Below, piece after piece: positions 40,500 through 49,198 of a stretch of DNA of 50,129 bases. The number at the start of each line of letters is the position of its first letter. The stretch's first letter is position 1. The translations under genes and the position numbers were made by a program. The notes beneath the pieces were generated by a model that saw only the letters and a list, made by a program, of their open reading frames with translations, made no database searches and was not told the origin of the DNA. The DNA is from Pseudomonas sp. GM80 (GTDB lineage: Bacteria > Pseudomonadota > Gammaproteobacteria > Pseudomonadales > Pseudomonadaceae): the NCBI RefSeq assembly GCF_000282515.1, contig NZ_AKJD01000008.1:1-50129 (forward strand), given 5' to 3'.

Positions 40500-41066
40500 A
40501 TGCAAATAACTGAAAACAACCTTATCGACATCATGCCCAACGCCCGCTCCCAAGCGGGCGTTTTTGTTTCTGCGCTCAACGCAGCCATGACTCGCCGTCG
40601 TATCGACACGCCCAAACGCATGGCTGCGTTTCTGGCGCAGGTCGGCCACGAGTCCGGGCAATTGCGCTATGTGCGGGAGTTGGGCAACAACCAATACCTG
40701 AGCAAGTACGACACCGGCACCTTGGCCTTGCGATTGGGCAATACGCCCGAGGCTGACGGCGACGGGCAAAAATACCGTGGGCGTGGGCTGATTCAGATCA
40801 CCGGCCGCAGCAACTATCGCCAATGCAGCCTTGGGCTGTTCGGCGATGAGCGTCTGCTGTCGTTGCCTGAACTGCTCGAGCAACCACAATGGGCAGCCGA
40901 ATCGGCAGCATGGTTCTGGGAACAGAACGGCCTCAACGAGCTGGCCGACCGCGATCAGTTCAACACCATCACGCGGCGTATAAACGGCGGGTTGAACGGC
41001 TTGCAGGATCGTCTGGAGATCTGGGCGCGGGCGAGGGCGGTGTTATGCCTTTCTCCTGGCGCGTGA
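40500..41066 (+). CDS. GH19 endolysin
   Basis: A 188-residue glycoside hydrolase family 19 (chitinase-like) lysozyme that cuts peptidoglycan so the tailocins can leave the cell. The likely catalytic Glu51 sits in QVGHESGQ with a second acid at Glu60; GRGLIQITGRSNY at residues 94-106 is the family signature. No signal peptide is seen, so export depends on the holin. AGGGAGGA precedes the ATG. It ends 22 nt into the spanin gene. Confidence 0.9.
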   Translation: MQITENNLIDIMPNARSQAGVFVSALNAAMTRRRIDTPKRMAAFLAQVGHESGQLRYVRELGNNQYLSKYDTGTLALRLGNTPEADGDGQKYRGRGLIQITGRSNYRQCSLGLFGDERLLSLPELLEQPQWAAESAAWFWEQNGLNELADRDQFNTITRRINGGLNGLQDRLEIWARARAVLCLSPGA

Positions 41067-41563
41067 TCGGCCTTCTTTTGCTGGCCGCGGGCGCTTTTGC
41101 GGCGGCCTGGCAGTTGCAGGACTGGCGCTACGGCCGGCAACTGGCCGAGCAGGCCCGGTTAAACGCTGAGGTGCTGAACCAACAGAATCTGGCCGCCGCC
41201 TCGGCCCAACAGGTCGAGCAGGATAAACGTCTGGCGCTGGAGCAACGGCTCTCGGCCAGTGAACAAAGCCACTACCGAGCGCTGAGCGATGCCCAACGTG
41301 ATCAGGATCGCTTGCGCGATCGTCTTGCTACTGCTGATGTGCGCCTGTCGGTCCTTCTCGACGCCGGCGACGTTGCCCAACGCTGCAACGTGCCCGCCAC
41401 CGCCGGCCCCGGCGGCGTGGATCATGCAACCGTACGCGCCCGACTTGACCCGGCGCATGCTCAACGAATTATCGCCATCACCGACAGCGGCGACCGCGGA
41501 CTGATTGCCTTGCAGGCGTGTCAGGCTTATGTCAGAGCGTTGGCGCCCGAACATTTTGAATGA
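41045..41563 (+). CDS. i-spanin (Rz/LysB-like)
   Basis: A 172-residue single-pass inner-membrane protein: membrane segment at about residues 5-22 (WRVIGLLLLAAGAFAAAW), then a long coiled coil in the periplasm (LAEQARLNAEVLNQQNLAAA; LEQRLSASEQSHYRALSDAQ). Rz-type spanins fuse inner and outer membranes as the last lysis step. The start was set at the ATG overlapping the endolysin end; the longer frame is a shadow. An Rz1-like lipoprotein is encoded inside it in another frame. Confidence 0.85.
   Translation: MPFSWRVIGLLLLAAGAFAAAWQLQDWRYGRQLAEQARLNAEVLNQQNLAAASAQQVEQDKRLALEQRLSASEQSHYRALSDAQRDQDRLRDRLATADVRLSVLLDAGDVAQRCNVPATAGPGGVDHATVRARLDPAHAQRIIAITDSGDRGLIALQACQAYVRALAPEHFE
41289..41504 (+). 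CDS. o-spanin lipoprotein (Rz1-like), nested inside Rz
   Basis: A 71-residue lipoprotein in a different frame wholly within the i-spanin gene. The hydrophobic signal IACAIVLLLLMCAC ends in a lipobox with acylation probably at Cys20 (Cys18 also possible), and the mature part is Pro-rich (TCPPPPAPAAWIMQPYAPDL), as in phage Rz1 proteins. The nested arrangement is the classical lambda-like Rz/Rz1 design. Confidence 0.8.
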   Translation: MPNVIRIACAIVLLLLMCACRSFSTPATLPNAATCPPPPAPAAWIMQPYAPDLTRRMLNELSPSPTAATAD

Positions 41564-41630
41564 CTCTGTGTATTGAAAGCGCAACCGGCTCGTGTACGGT
41601 GGAGGCATTCCACACGATCCGGAGAGCGCC

Positions 41631-42131
41631 GTGAAAGAGATCACCCAACTGGCCGCCGAGCTTGGCCGACGTCTGCAAGTGCTCAATGCCCACGTGACCA
41701 CCGCCGAGTCTTGTACCGGTGGTGGCATCGCAGAAGCGATCACGCGGATCCCCGGCAGTTCGGCGTGGTTCGAGGCCGGTTATGTGACGTACTCCAACCG
41801 GCAGAAAACCCTGCAACTGAATGTGCCGGCCGAGTTGTTCGAGACGGTGGGCGCGGTCAGTGCCGAGGTGGTCGAGGCCATGGTGCGTGGCGCTCAAGAC
41901 AAAAGCCTGGCGCGATTTGCCGTGGCGGTCAGCGGCGTGGCCGGACCGGACGGTGGTTCACCGAGCAAACCGGTGGGCACGGTGTGGCTGGCCTGGGGCG
42001 TTGGCGAGGCGGTTGCCACTGAGGTTCAGCACTTCCCGGGTAACCGCGATGAAGTCCGCCGACAAACGGTGAAGGCCGCGCTAGAGGGGCTCCTGCGACT
42101 AGCGGCACGAGAAATCGAAAATCAGGGGTAG
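41631..42131 (+). CDS. cinA: CinA C-domain protein, nicotinamide-nucleotide amidase PncC
   Basis: A 166-residue amidohydrolase that converts NMN to nicotinate mononucleotide in NAD recycling. Family motifs: [56 protein letters not shown] start is used, with CGGAGAG upstream; an ATG 13 codons earlier has no ribosome site. It stands before recA as in P. aeruginosa (PA3618). No intrinsic terminator separates it from the spanin genes. Confidence 0.92.
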   Translation: MKEITQLAAELGRRLQVLNAHVTTAESCTGGGIAEAITRIPGSSAWFEAGYVTYSNRQKTLQLNVPAELFETVGAVSAEVVEAMVRGAQDKSLARFAVAVSGVAGPDGGSPSKPVGTVWLAWGVGEAVATEVQHFPGNRDEVRRQTVKAALEGLLRLAAREIENQG

Positions 42132-42158
42132 GCGATCCGCGAACGCTGTGGAATAATA

Positions 42159-42174
42159 CTGGCTACTTATACAG
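42159..42174 (+). promoter_or_regulatory. LexA (SOS) box of recA
   Basis: CTGGCTACTTATACAG fits CTG-N10-CAG and lies 41 bp before the recA ATG, where the recA SOS box is found in pseudomonads. Confidence 0.9.
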
Positions 42175-42214
42175 GTGTTGGCCGTCAGGCCTTATTGATT
42201 ACGTGAGGACTTTA

Positions 42215-43270
42215 ATGGACGACAACAAGAAGAAAGCCTTGGCTGCGGCCCTGGGTCAGATCGAACGTCAATTCGGCAAGGGTGCCGTGATGCGTATGGG
42301 CGATCAGGACCGTCAGGCGATCCCGGCTATCTCCACTGGCTCTCTGGGTCTGGACATCGCACTCGGCATTGGCGGCCTGCCAAAAGGCCGTATCGTTGAA
42401 ATCTACGGTCCGGAATCTTCCGGTAAAACCACACTGACCTTGTCCGTGATCGCCCAGGCTCAGAAAGCCGGCGCGACCTGCGCATTCGTCGACGCCGAAC
42501 ACGCCCTCGACCCTGAGTACGCCGGCAAGCTGGGCGTCAACGTCGACGACCTGCTGGTGTCCCAGCCGGACACCGGTGAGCAAGCGCTGGAAATCACCGA
42601 CATGCTGGTGCGCTCCAACGCCGTTGACGTGATCATCGTCGACTCCGTGGCTGCACTGGTACCGAAGGCTGAAATCGAAGGCGAAATGGGTGACATGCAC
42701 GTGGGCCTGCAAGCCCGTCTGATGTCCCAGGCGCTGCGTAAAATCACCGGTAACATCAAGAACGCCAACTGCCTGGTGATCTTCATCAACCAGATCCGCA
42801 TGAAGATCGGCGTGATGTTCGGCAGCCCGGAAACCACCACCGGTGGTAACGCGCTGAAGTTCTACGCTTCGGTCCGTCTCGACATCCGCCGTACCGGCGC
42901 GGTGAAGGAAGGCGACGAAGTGGTCGGCAGCGAAACCCGCGTCAAGGTAGTGAAGAACAAGGTCGCTTCGCCATTCCGTCAGGCCGAGTTCCAGATTCTT
43001 TACGGCAAAGGCATCTACCTCAACGGCGAGATGATCGACCTGGGCGTGCTGCACGGTTTCGTTGAAAAATCCGGCGCTTGGTATGCCTACGAAGGCACCA
43101 AGATCGGTCAGGGCAAGGCCAACTCGGCCAAGTTCCTGGCGGACAACCCGGAAATCGCCGCGAAGCTCGAGAAACAACTGCGTGACAAACTGCTGACGCC
43201 GACAGTGATCGACTCCAAGGCTTCTGCAGTCAAAGAGACTGAAGACGACCTGGCCGACGCTGACATCTGA
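42215..43270 (+). CDS. recA: Recombinase RecA
   Basis: A 351-residue RecA. It forms filaments on single-stranded DNA, drives strand exchange, and stimulates self-cleavage of LexA and related repressors, including the PrtR-like protein of this locus. Walker A GPESSGKT is at residues 65-72; [19 protein letters not shown] (Walker B and L1 region) and the L2-region segment [20 protein letters not shown] are intact; the tail is acidic. The ATG follows GTGAGGAC; the upstream in-frame codons are not conserved. It is followed after 8 nt by recX. Confidence 0.98.
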   Translation: MDDNKKKALAAALGQIERQFGKGAVMRMGDQDRQAIPAISTGSLGLDIALGIGGLPKGRIVEIYGPESSGKTTLTLSVIAQAQKAGATCAFVDAEHALDPEYAGKLGVNVDDLLVSQPDTGEQALEITDMLVRSNAVDVIIVDSVAALVPKAEIEGEMGDMHVGLQARLMSQALRKITGNIKNANCLVIFINQIRMKIGVMFGSPETTTGGNALKFYASVRLDIRRTGAVKEGDEVVGSETRVKVVKNKVASPFRQAEFQILYGKGIYLNGEMIDLGVLHGFVEKSGAWYAYEGTKIGQGKANSAKFLADNPEIAAKLEKQLRDKLLTPTVIDSKASAVKETEDDLADADI

Positions 43271-43278
43271 TTGCAGCG

Positions 43279-43749
43279 ATGACGACCGCCGTACTCGATA
43301 CCCTCGTCGCGGTGCGACGAACCGCCATGGACCTGCTCGCACGCCGCGAGCACGGTCGAGTCGAGCTGACACGCAAACTGCGTCAGCGCGGCGCCGAGGC
43401 GGAGATGATCGAAACAGCCCTCGACCGTTTGACGGAAGAGGGCCTGCTTTCCGAAGCCCGTTACCTTGAAAGCTTTGTTTCCTACCGTGCCCGTTCCGGC
43501 TATGGCCCTTTGCGGATTCGCGAGGAACTGAGCCAGCGCGGCTTGCAACGTGCCGATATCGAACTCGCCCTGCGCGAAAGCGGTATCAGTTGGCAGGAGC
43601 AACTTCAGGACACATGGCGTCGCAAGTTCTCCGGGCATTTACCGATTGATGCCAAAGAGCGGGCCAAGCAAGGCCGGTTTCTGGCGTATCGAGGGTTCTC
43701 GATGGAGATGATCAATCGCTTGTTCAGCGGTCGAGGCATGGACGATTAA
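43279..43749 (+). CDS. recX: RecA regulator RecX
   Basis: A 156-residue RecX. It caps and shortens RecA filaments. Features: [40 protein letters not shown] and [19 protein letters not shown], which are the tandem three-helix repeats of the family. It lies directly downstream of recA and ends at a strong bidirectional terminator. Confidence 0.95.
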   Translation: MTTAVLDTLVAVRRTAMDLLARREHGRVELTRKLRQRGAEAEMIETALDRLTEEGLLSEARYLESFVSYRARSGYGPLRIREELSQRGLQRADIELALRESGISWQEQLQDTWRRKFSGHLPIDAKERAKQGRFLAYRGFSMEMINRLFSGRGMDD

Positions 43750-43761
43750 AACCGATTCAAT

Positions 43762-43801
43762 AAAAACGGCCCGCTATGAAAATAGCGGGCCGTTTTTTTT
43801 T
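43762..43801. terminator. Bidirectional terminator between recX and the LOG-family gene
   Basis: AACGGCCCGCTA and TAGCGGGCCGTT form a perfect 12-bp stem with a 6-nt loop, with an A-run on the left and at least eight T residues on the right; it serves both converging genes. Confidence 0.93.
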
Positions 43802-43805
43802 GCCT

Positions 43806-44924
43806 TCAAATTGCCTTTGACGGTTCGCGCGAGCGCTCAACTGTTTGCGGTCTTGAATCGGCCCAGTTTTCCGGGAGGTTGATGTAATCGATCAACTCCC
43901 TCAGGCGCCCATGAGTGCGTGCATTGAAAGCGAAGGCCAGTCGCGCCAGATGACTGAACTGCGCTTCATCGTGTTCCTCGCCGGCGTAGGCGTGTTGATG
44001 AAACTGGTCACTCAGGCACAGATCGGCGAATGCTTCCTGCATGTGCGCCAACGCCTGATCGCTGAGGGTGTGATGCATGCGAATCACGAACTGCCGCTTG
44101 AGCCAGCGGCTGGAGTGGAAGTTGCTGTAGAACTGGTTGATCTGTTCCACTGCCTCTTCAACGCTGTAGACCAGACGCATCAGCTTCATGTCGGTCGGCA
44201 AGATGTAGCGGTTTTCCTCCAGTTGCTGACGAATGAAATCCATCGCGCCTTGCCAGAAGGTGCCGCCCGGTGCATCCAGCAGTACCACCGGCACCAGCGG
44301 GCTTTTGCCGGTCTGAATCAGCGTGAGTACTTCCAGCGCCTCATCCAGCGTGCCGAAACCGCCCGGGCACAGCACCAGCGCGTCAGCTTCCTTGACGAAG
44401 AACAGCTTGCGGGTGAAGAAAAAGTGGAACGGCAGCAGATTGCCAGTGCCGTCGACGGTCGGGTTGGCATGTTGTTCGAAGGGCAGGGTGATGTTGAAGC
44501 CGAGGCTGTGATCACGGCCGGCCCCTTCATGGGCGGCGGCCATGATGCCGCCCCCGGCGCCAGTGATGACCATCATGTCCGAACGCGTCAGGGCGGCGCC
44601 GAGTTCACGGGCCATGGCATACAGAGGATGTTCGACTGGTGTGCGCGCCGAGCCGAATACGGTGACTTTGCGTCGGCCCTTGAATTGTTCCAGTACCCGA
44701 AATGCTTGCTCCAGTTCGCGCAGGGCCTGCAGGGTGATCTTGGCGTTCCAGCGGTTATGGTCTTCCTGAGCCATGCGCAGCACGGTCAGGATCATGTCGC
44801 GGTAAATGGGAATGTTCGGGCTGTTGGAGGAAACACGGCTGAGTTGTGCTTCGACCTGGCTAATGAGGTCGGGGCCGCTTTCCTGAAAATGACGGCTCAA
44901 GAGGTCATTCGGTTGGTAAGGCAT
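43806..44924 (-). CDS. LOG-family (lysine decarboxylase-like fold) nucleotide-binding protein
   Basis: A 372-residue protein of the LOG/TIGR00730-like superfamily. The nucleotide-site motifs GAGGGIMAAAHEGAG (about residue 121) and PGGFGTLDEALE (about 187) are intact. Relatives split nucleoside monophosphates into base and ribose-5-phosphate. N- and C-terminal extensions make it longer than the minimal enzyme of about 200 residues. The PA3611-recA neighbourhood in P. aeruginosa has a gene in a similar place. The exact substrate cannot be read from sequence. Confidence 0.82.
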   Translation of the reverse strand: MPYQPNDLLSRHFQESGPDLISQVEAQLSRVSSNSPNIPIYRDMILTVLRMAQEDHNRWNAKITLQALRELEQAFRVLEQFKGRRKVTVFGSARTPVEHPLYAMARELGAALTRSDMMVITGAGGGIMAAAHEGAGRDHSLGFNITLPFEQHANPTVDGTGNLLPFHFFFTRKLFFVKEADALVLCPGGFGTLDEALEVLTLIQTGKSPLVPVVLLDAPGGTFWQGAMDFIRQQLEENRYILPTDMKLMRLVYSVEEAVEQINQFYSNFHSSRWLKRQFVIRMHHTLSDQALAHMQEAFADLCLSDQFHQHAYAGEEHDEAQFSHLARLAFAFNARTHGRLRELIDYINLPENWADSRPQTVERSREPSKAI

Positions 44925-45274
44925 TCAACGTCTCCTTCTGCACAGAGCGGATGGCCCTGACGAGCGGCGTCAGTGCCGCGCTGCAAAAAACACACGATCG
45001 GCAGTTCCTTGCCTGCCGTTGAAAAATGATCGGAATACTCTGAATCTAGACCTTGGCGCGCATTTGCGCTGACTTGATCATTGCGCCGTAAAGTTTTGGC
45101 TGGCAACCGTTTATTGATTTTCAGCCAGTGTCATCACCGCTCGTCCGAAGGTGCGCCGGGCGGCAATCGCTCTGATTAACTAACTGACAGGCGCCGTACG
45201 ACAGCTTTGCGTCATCGACCGTACGCAAGGTGCACGCGATTCAAGGATTTGTGGGTGGCAAGGAGGCGGGACAC
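44925..45274. other. Intergenic region, no gene recognised
   Basis: A 350-nt divergent gap between the LOG-family gene and a small plus-strand gene. It should hold both promoters, but I see no confident -35/-10 pair, hairpin or repeat. Short open frames on either strand look accidental. Confidence 0.4.
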
Positions 45275-45469
45275 ATGGCCAGAGTGATTCTGGAGATCGA
45301 TACGCAGCTGTATCGGATGTTGAAGGCATCAGCCGAGACCAATCATGTCAGTCTCGAAGAGGAGTGCTGCCGGCGGTTGGCGGGCGGCGAGCGCCGTTCG
45401 CACTATTTACAGGCCTTGCTGGCCGAACTGCGCGCCGAGGATGAACAGCGGCGCGCCAATTCGCGATGA
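45275..45469 (+). CDS. Small ribbon-helix-helix-like protein
   Basis: A 64-residue protein. The N-terminus MARVILEIDTQLYRMLKASA followed by ETNHVSLEEECCRRLAGG has the strand-helix-helix shape of Arc/CopG-type DNA-binding proteins; the rest is a charged helix. The ATG was chosen because AAGGAGGCGG lies upstream. No toxin gene is adjacent, so it may be a stand-alone regulator. Low certainty. Confidence 0.55.
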   Translation: MARVILEIDTQLYRMLKASAETNHVSLEEECCRRLAGGERRSHYLQALLAELRAEDEQRRANSR

Positions 45470-45895
45470 TTACTTCTTCTTCGCCGGGCCGGCTTTCGGG
45501 CAATCCGATTCCTGGTAGCTGGCGGAGCCGATCGCCTTGTTGGTTTTCACTTCGGTGAAGTCGTAACGCATGATCGCGCCCTTGGCCATCAGCTTGCGAA
45601 ACGACGGGTTGTTGCACACCGAGGCGCCCAACTGGAAATACACGGCTTTGGGGTCAGCGCGCATTTTGTCGGCGTGGCTCTTTTGCACGCTCAGGTGGTT
45701 GATCAACTGCGTGCCTTCAACGGTGAAGCCCTGATCAAGAATGTCTTCGCTGATGGCGCGTGGCGTGCCGACGCTGCTCTGGGCGGCGACGTTGCGCAGC
45801 TCGCGGTTCAGATTCTGCTCACTCAGGGAGGCAGCCTGAGCGGTGAAGGACGACGCCAGCAGAATGGCAGCGGTGGGAACGATAAGGCGCAGCAT
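45470..45895 (-). CDS. PA3611-like exported protein (QSregVF family)
   Basis: A 141-residue protein with a signal peptide (MLRLIVPTAAILLASSFTAQ, cleavage near AQA-A). The mature part has VGTPRAISEDILDQGFTVEG, NHLSVQKSHADKMRADPKAV and two cysteines (ASVCNNP, ESDCPK) that probably pair. This matches the family of P. aeruginosa PA3611, described as quorum-sensing-regulated; the mechanism is unknown. The gene has the same neighbourhood (near recA) in P. aeruginosa. GGAGAG precedes the ATG; the much longer upstream frame is a shadow of the DTW gene. Confidence 0.78.
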   Translation of the reverse strand: MLRLIVPTAAILLASSFTAQAASLSEQNLNRELRNVAAQSSVGTPRAISEDILDQGFTVEGTQLINHLSVQKSHADKMRADPKAVYFQLGASVCNNPSFRKLMAKGAIMRYDFTEVKTNKAIGSASYQESDCPKAGPAKKK

Positions 45896-46081
45896 GAAAC
45901 TCTCCTGATTCGGTGACTGGTGGTTCGACCAGCCCCGGGGCTGTGCGTTCAGTGGCGGCGAATTATAGGGGAGCCGGTCGGGAGGGTACAGGCTTGTGCC
46001 CGTCGCTCTGGTAAACTGCCGGCTTTTATTGCCCTGCCGAGTGCTGTGCGTGTCGAGTTTTCCTGCCGTAAGGCGTTGCCC

Positions 46082-46831
46082 GTGACCCATCATGCCCCCA
46101 ACGCCGTCGCCCGTTTGCGTGATCAACGCGAAGATGAAGGCATCAAGCCGATCCAGGCCCGTGGCTTTCGCTCCGAACGCTGCCGAGACTGCCGGGTCAT
46201 CATCAGTCATTGCCTGTGTGCCTGGCGGCCCAGTGTCGAAACGCGGTCGGCCGTGTGCCTGATCATGACCGGCAAGGAAGTGTTCAAGCCGAGCAATACC
46301 GGTTGGCTGATTGCCGACGTGGTGCGTGATAACCATGCATTCATCTGGTCGCGCACCGAGCCCGATCCGCAGATGCTGGCGCTGCTCAACGACCCGCAAT
46401 GGCAGCCGTATCTGGTGTTCCCCGGTGAGTACGTCGAGCCGTCGCGTGTGACCAACACCGTCGCTGTCGATAGCAACAAGCGCCCGCTGTTCATTCTGCT
46501 GGATGCAACCTGGACCGAAGCGCGGAAGATTTTTCGCAAGAGTCCGTATTTCGATCGCTTGCCGATCTTGAGCCTGTTGCCCGACAAACTCTCGCGCTAT
46601 CGCTTGCGCCGCTCGACCCGCAGCGAGCATCTGTGCACCGCCGAAGTCGCGGCGCTGTGCCTGGAGTTGGCCGGTGACTCGGACGCCGCTTCTGCGCTGG
46701 ACGCCTATTTCGACGTGTTCAGCCAGCATTACCTCGGCGCCAAGCAGCAATTGGACATGAATGAGTCCACCCCCGCCCATGCCGAGTTGCAGCCCTATAT
46801 ACGAAAGCCGCAGCCAGAGTTGGCGCCATAG
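46082..46831 (+). CDS. DTW-domain protein, probable tRNA-uridine aminocarboxypropyltransferase
   Basis: A 249-residue DTW-domain protein. Relatives (TapT/TuaA type) transfer the 3-amino-3-carboxypropyl group of S-adenosylmethionine to a uridine in tRNA. Visible: a cysteine cluster RCRDCRVIISHCLCAW near residues 32-47, the signature LLDATWTEARKIFRKSPYF near residue 140, and RLRRSTRSEHLCTAEVAAL. A GTG start is used; other GTG codons a few residues upstream are possible. The gap before it (45896-46081) holds the divergent promoters. Confidence 0.85.
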   Translation: MTHHAPNAVARLRDQREDEGIKPIQARGFRSERCRDCRVIISHCLCAWRPSVETRSAVCLIMTGKEVFKPSNTGWLIADVVRDNHAFIWSRTEPDPQMLALLNDPQWQPYLVFPGEYVEPSRVTNTVAVDSNKRPLFILLDATWTEARKIFRKSPYFDRLPILSLLPDKLSRYRLRRSTRSEHLCTAEVAALCLELAGDSDAASALDAYFDVFSQHYLGAKQQLDMNESTPAHAELQPYIRKPQPELAP

Positions 46832-47054
46832 TGGCCCATACTGTACGCAGCGGCGGCCGTGCTGCTTGACCACCCCGTCTTCGCTGGGCATGCTTGGCGC
46901 CGATTAGGGTGCGGCCAAGGTTTGAAACGCCGTGTTTGCTGTTGATTGGCGTTGAACGTGCCCCTGTGGATATCGCTTGAAAGCGGCATCTTGAGTTGCT
47001 TTGGCCAGACCGGAATGCACCGCGTCTGCCATCAAAAACAGGATCATTTGAAAA

Positions 47055-47705
47055 ATGGCCACATACGACATCCTGATTGCCGATGATCACCCTCTGTTTC
47101 GTAGCGCCCTGCATCAAGCGGTGACGCTGGGCCTCGGCCCGGATGTACGCTTGGTCGAAGTCGCAAGCATCGCCGAACTGGAAACCCGCCTGACCGAAAA
47201 AGCCGACTGGGATCTGGTCCTGCTGGACCTGAACATGCCCGGCGCTTTCGGGTTTTCCGGGTTGGTCATGCTGCGCGGGCAATACCCGCAGATTCCGGTG
47301 GTGATGGTTTCGGCGCAGGAAGAAGCGTCGGTAATGGTCAAGTCCCGTGAGTTTGGCGCTAGTGGGTTTATCCCCAAGTCCAGCGACCTCAGCGTGATTC
47401 AGGAAGCGGTGCGCAAAGTACTCGATGGCGATGTGTTCTGGCCGCCGCAGGCGTTCGAAGCGGTTGCCGTTTCCGACGAAGCCAAAGCCGCCAGCGACGG
47501 GCTCGCCAGCCTGACCCCGCAGCAGTTCCGCGTGCTGACCATGGTCTGCGAAGGCCTGCTCAACAAGCAGATTGCCTATGAACTGAGTGTGTCGGAAGCG
47601 ACTATCAAGGCCCACGTTACGGCGATCTTTCGCAAGTTGAATGTGCGCACTCGCACGCAAGCGGCTCTACTGCTGCAACAACTTGAGTCAATTCCGAGCC
47701 AATAA
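47055..47705 (+). CDS. erdR: LuxR-type response regulator, ErdR-like
   Basis: A 216-residue two-component regulator. A receiver domain (residues 1-125) has the acidic pair D10/D11, phospho-acceptor Asp58 in LLDLNMPG and Lys in GFIPKSS; a LuxR-type helix-turn-helix (148-210) has LTPQQFRVLTMVCEGLLNKQ and VSEATIKAHVTAIFRKLNVR. It matches PA3604 (ErdR), linked to ethanol oxidation genes in P. aeruginosa, and like it is followed by dgkA. No sensor kinase is adjacent. The 220 nt upstream hold nothing else I can name. Confidence 0.85.
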   Translation: MATYDILIADDHPLFRSALHQAVTLGLGPDVRLVEVASIAELETRLTEKADWDLVLLDLNMPGAFGFSGLVMLRGQYPQIPVVMVSAQEEASVMVKSREFGASGFIPKSSDLSVIQEAVRKVLDGDVFWPPQAFEAVAVSDEAKAASDGLASLTPQQFRVLTMVCEGLLNKQIAYELSVSEATIKAHVTAIFRKLNVRTRTQAALLLQQLESIPSQ

Positions 47706-47779
47706 AGGCTGGCGTCTTCACGCTTTTTTGACTTTTGTTGAACTAGCTTTCCCACTCCTTTTTGGTTGGTTTCTACTTT

Positions 47780-48142
47780 ATGTCACCTTTCAAGGGCCAG
47801 ACCGGCCTGAAACGCATCCTCAACGCCTCCGGTTACTCGCTGGACGGTCTGCGCGCGGCCTTCACCGGTGAAGCAGCGTTCCGCCAACTGGTGCTGCTCA
47901 ATGTGATCCTGATTCCGCTGACGTTCTTTCTGAATGTCAGCCGTGTTGAGCAGGCGCTGTTGATTGCTGTGTGTTTGCTGGCGCTGATCGTCGAGCTGCT
48001 GAATTCGGCGGTAGAAGCGGCCATCGACCGCATCTCGCTTGAACTGCACCCACTGTCGAAGAACGCCAAGGACATGGGCAGCGCCGCGCAATTCGTCGCG
48101 CTGAGCATGATCGGTCTGGTGTGGGCGGTGATTCTGCTTTAA
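47780..48142 (+). CDS. dgkA: Diacylglycerol kinase
   Basis: A 120-residue integral-membrane kinase that turns diacylglycerol, a by-product of membrane-derived glycan synthesis, into phosphatidate. Three membrane helices are visible, with the family motif ELLNSAVEAAIDRISLELHP and KNAKDMGSAAQFVAL. The ATG six codons into the longest frame gives the usual MSPFKGQTGLKRI N-terminus. The gene is convergent with finR, overlapping by 4 nt. Confidence 0.93.
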   Translation: MSPFKGQTGLKRILNASGYSLDGLRAAFTGEAAFRQLVLLNVILIPLTFFLNVSRVEQALLIAVCLLALIVELLNSAVEAAIDRISLELHPLSKNAKDMGSAAQFVALSMIGLVWAVILL

Positions 48143-49065
48143 GCGATTGTCGGCAAAACGATCTCGTCGCTGCGCTGAACCCCGGCGGTGAAAGCGCGGC
48201 ACAGTTCGAGAAACTCGCGCATCGCCGAGGTCTGGTATTTCTGTTTGTGCCAGATGAAGTAGAACTGCCGCGCCAGATCCAGATCCGGCGTCTCCACCGG
48301 CACCAGACTGCCGCGCCGGAACGCATCGCGCAGTGCCAGTCGCGAGATGCAACCAATCCCCAGCCCCGATTCCACCGCGCGTTTGATCGCTTCGGTGTGT
48401 TCCAGCTCCAGACGGATATTCAGCGAGCTGCGATGGTGACGCATGGCCTGATCGAAGGTCAGCCGCGTGCCGGAACCTTGTTCGCGCAAAATCCACGCCT
48501 CGTGCGTCAGCTCTTCCATGGTTGCGCTGCCGCGTTGGGCCAGCGGATGTTGCGGCGCACAGAACACCACCAGCTCATCCTCAACCCAGCTCTGCACTTC
48601 GATGTCCGGGTGGCTGCAATCGCCTTCAATTAGACCCAGATCAATTTCGTAGTGGGCAACTTGTTGCACGATATTGGCAGTGTTCTGCACGTGTAGCTTC
48701 ACCTGGCTTTCCGGGTGGCGCTGCATGAAGCTGCCGATCAGCAGGGTCGCCAGGTAATTGCCGATGGTCAGCGTCGCGCCGACCGACAGTGAGCCGAAAC
48801 CGGATTTGCCGTTGAGCAGGTCTTCGATTTCCTTGGCCTGATCGAGCAGGGCCACCGCTTGTGGCAGCAGCTGTTTGCCGAGGGCGTTGAGGCTCAGCCG
48901 TTTGCCGGCACGATCGAACAGCTGGCAGCTGGACTGGCGCTCCAGCTCGGTGATCGAGGTGCTGGCGGCCGACTGCGAGAGGTTGAGCAGACCCGCAGCA
49001 CGGGATACGCTTTCCTGCTGGGCGACGGCGACGAAGACTTGCAGTTGACGGAGAGTAAATCGCAT
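48139..49065 (-). CDS. finR: LysR-family regulator FinR
   Basis: A 308-residue LysR-type regulator, divergent from fprA. N-terminal helix-turn-helix (MRFTLRQLQVFVAVAQQESV, then SRAAGLLNLSQSAASTSITE) and a C-terminal effector domain (GATLTIGNYLATLLIGSFMQ). In P. putida FinR activates fprA under oxidative and other stress. The start at 49065 matches the standard N-terminus; the longer frame adds residues not typical of LysR proteins. The roughly 130-nt intergenic region should contain its binding site. Confidence 0.88.
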   Translation of the reverse strand: MRFTLRQLQVFVAVAQQESVSRAAGLLNLSQSAASTSITELERQSSCQLFDRAGKRLSLNALGKQLLPQAVALLDQAKEIEDLLNGKSGFGSLSVGATLTIGNYLATLLIGSFMQRHPESQVKLHVQNTANIVQQVAHYEIDLGLIEGDCSHPDIEVQSWVEDELVVFCAPQHPLAQRGSATMEELTHEAWILREQGSGTRLTFDQAMRHHRSSLNIRLELEHTEAIKRAVESGLGIGCISRLALRDAFRRGSLVPVETPDLDLARQFYFIWHKQKYQTSAMREFLELCRAFTAGVQRSDEIVLPTIA

Positions 49066-49198
49066 ATCGATATAACCGATAACCCTTATCTTAATAATCC
49101 AGTTAACAGATATTGTCGTCGCTATTAGAATGCGATGCAATTGCGCACCGTCGCCTTCAAAAGCCAGCGCAGACCCAATCTCCAGGAGTCAAACGTAC

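Noticed and set aside
41289..41504. Dismissing the frame inside the spanin gene as a shadow
   Set aside because: Considered and reversed: signal peptide, lipobox and proline-rich tail fit Rz1, so it is kept as a gene.
5827..41563. A complete or defective prophage with integration functions
   Set aside because: No integrase, attachment-site duplication, replication, terminase, portal or capsid gene is visible; the pattern is that of a headless tailocin.
45896..46891. N-terminal extension of the PA3611-like gene on the minus strand
   Set aside because: The extension lies opposite the DTW gene; the true start is at a signal peptide with a ribosome site.
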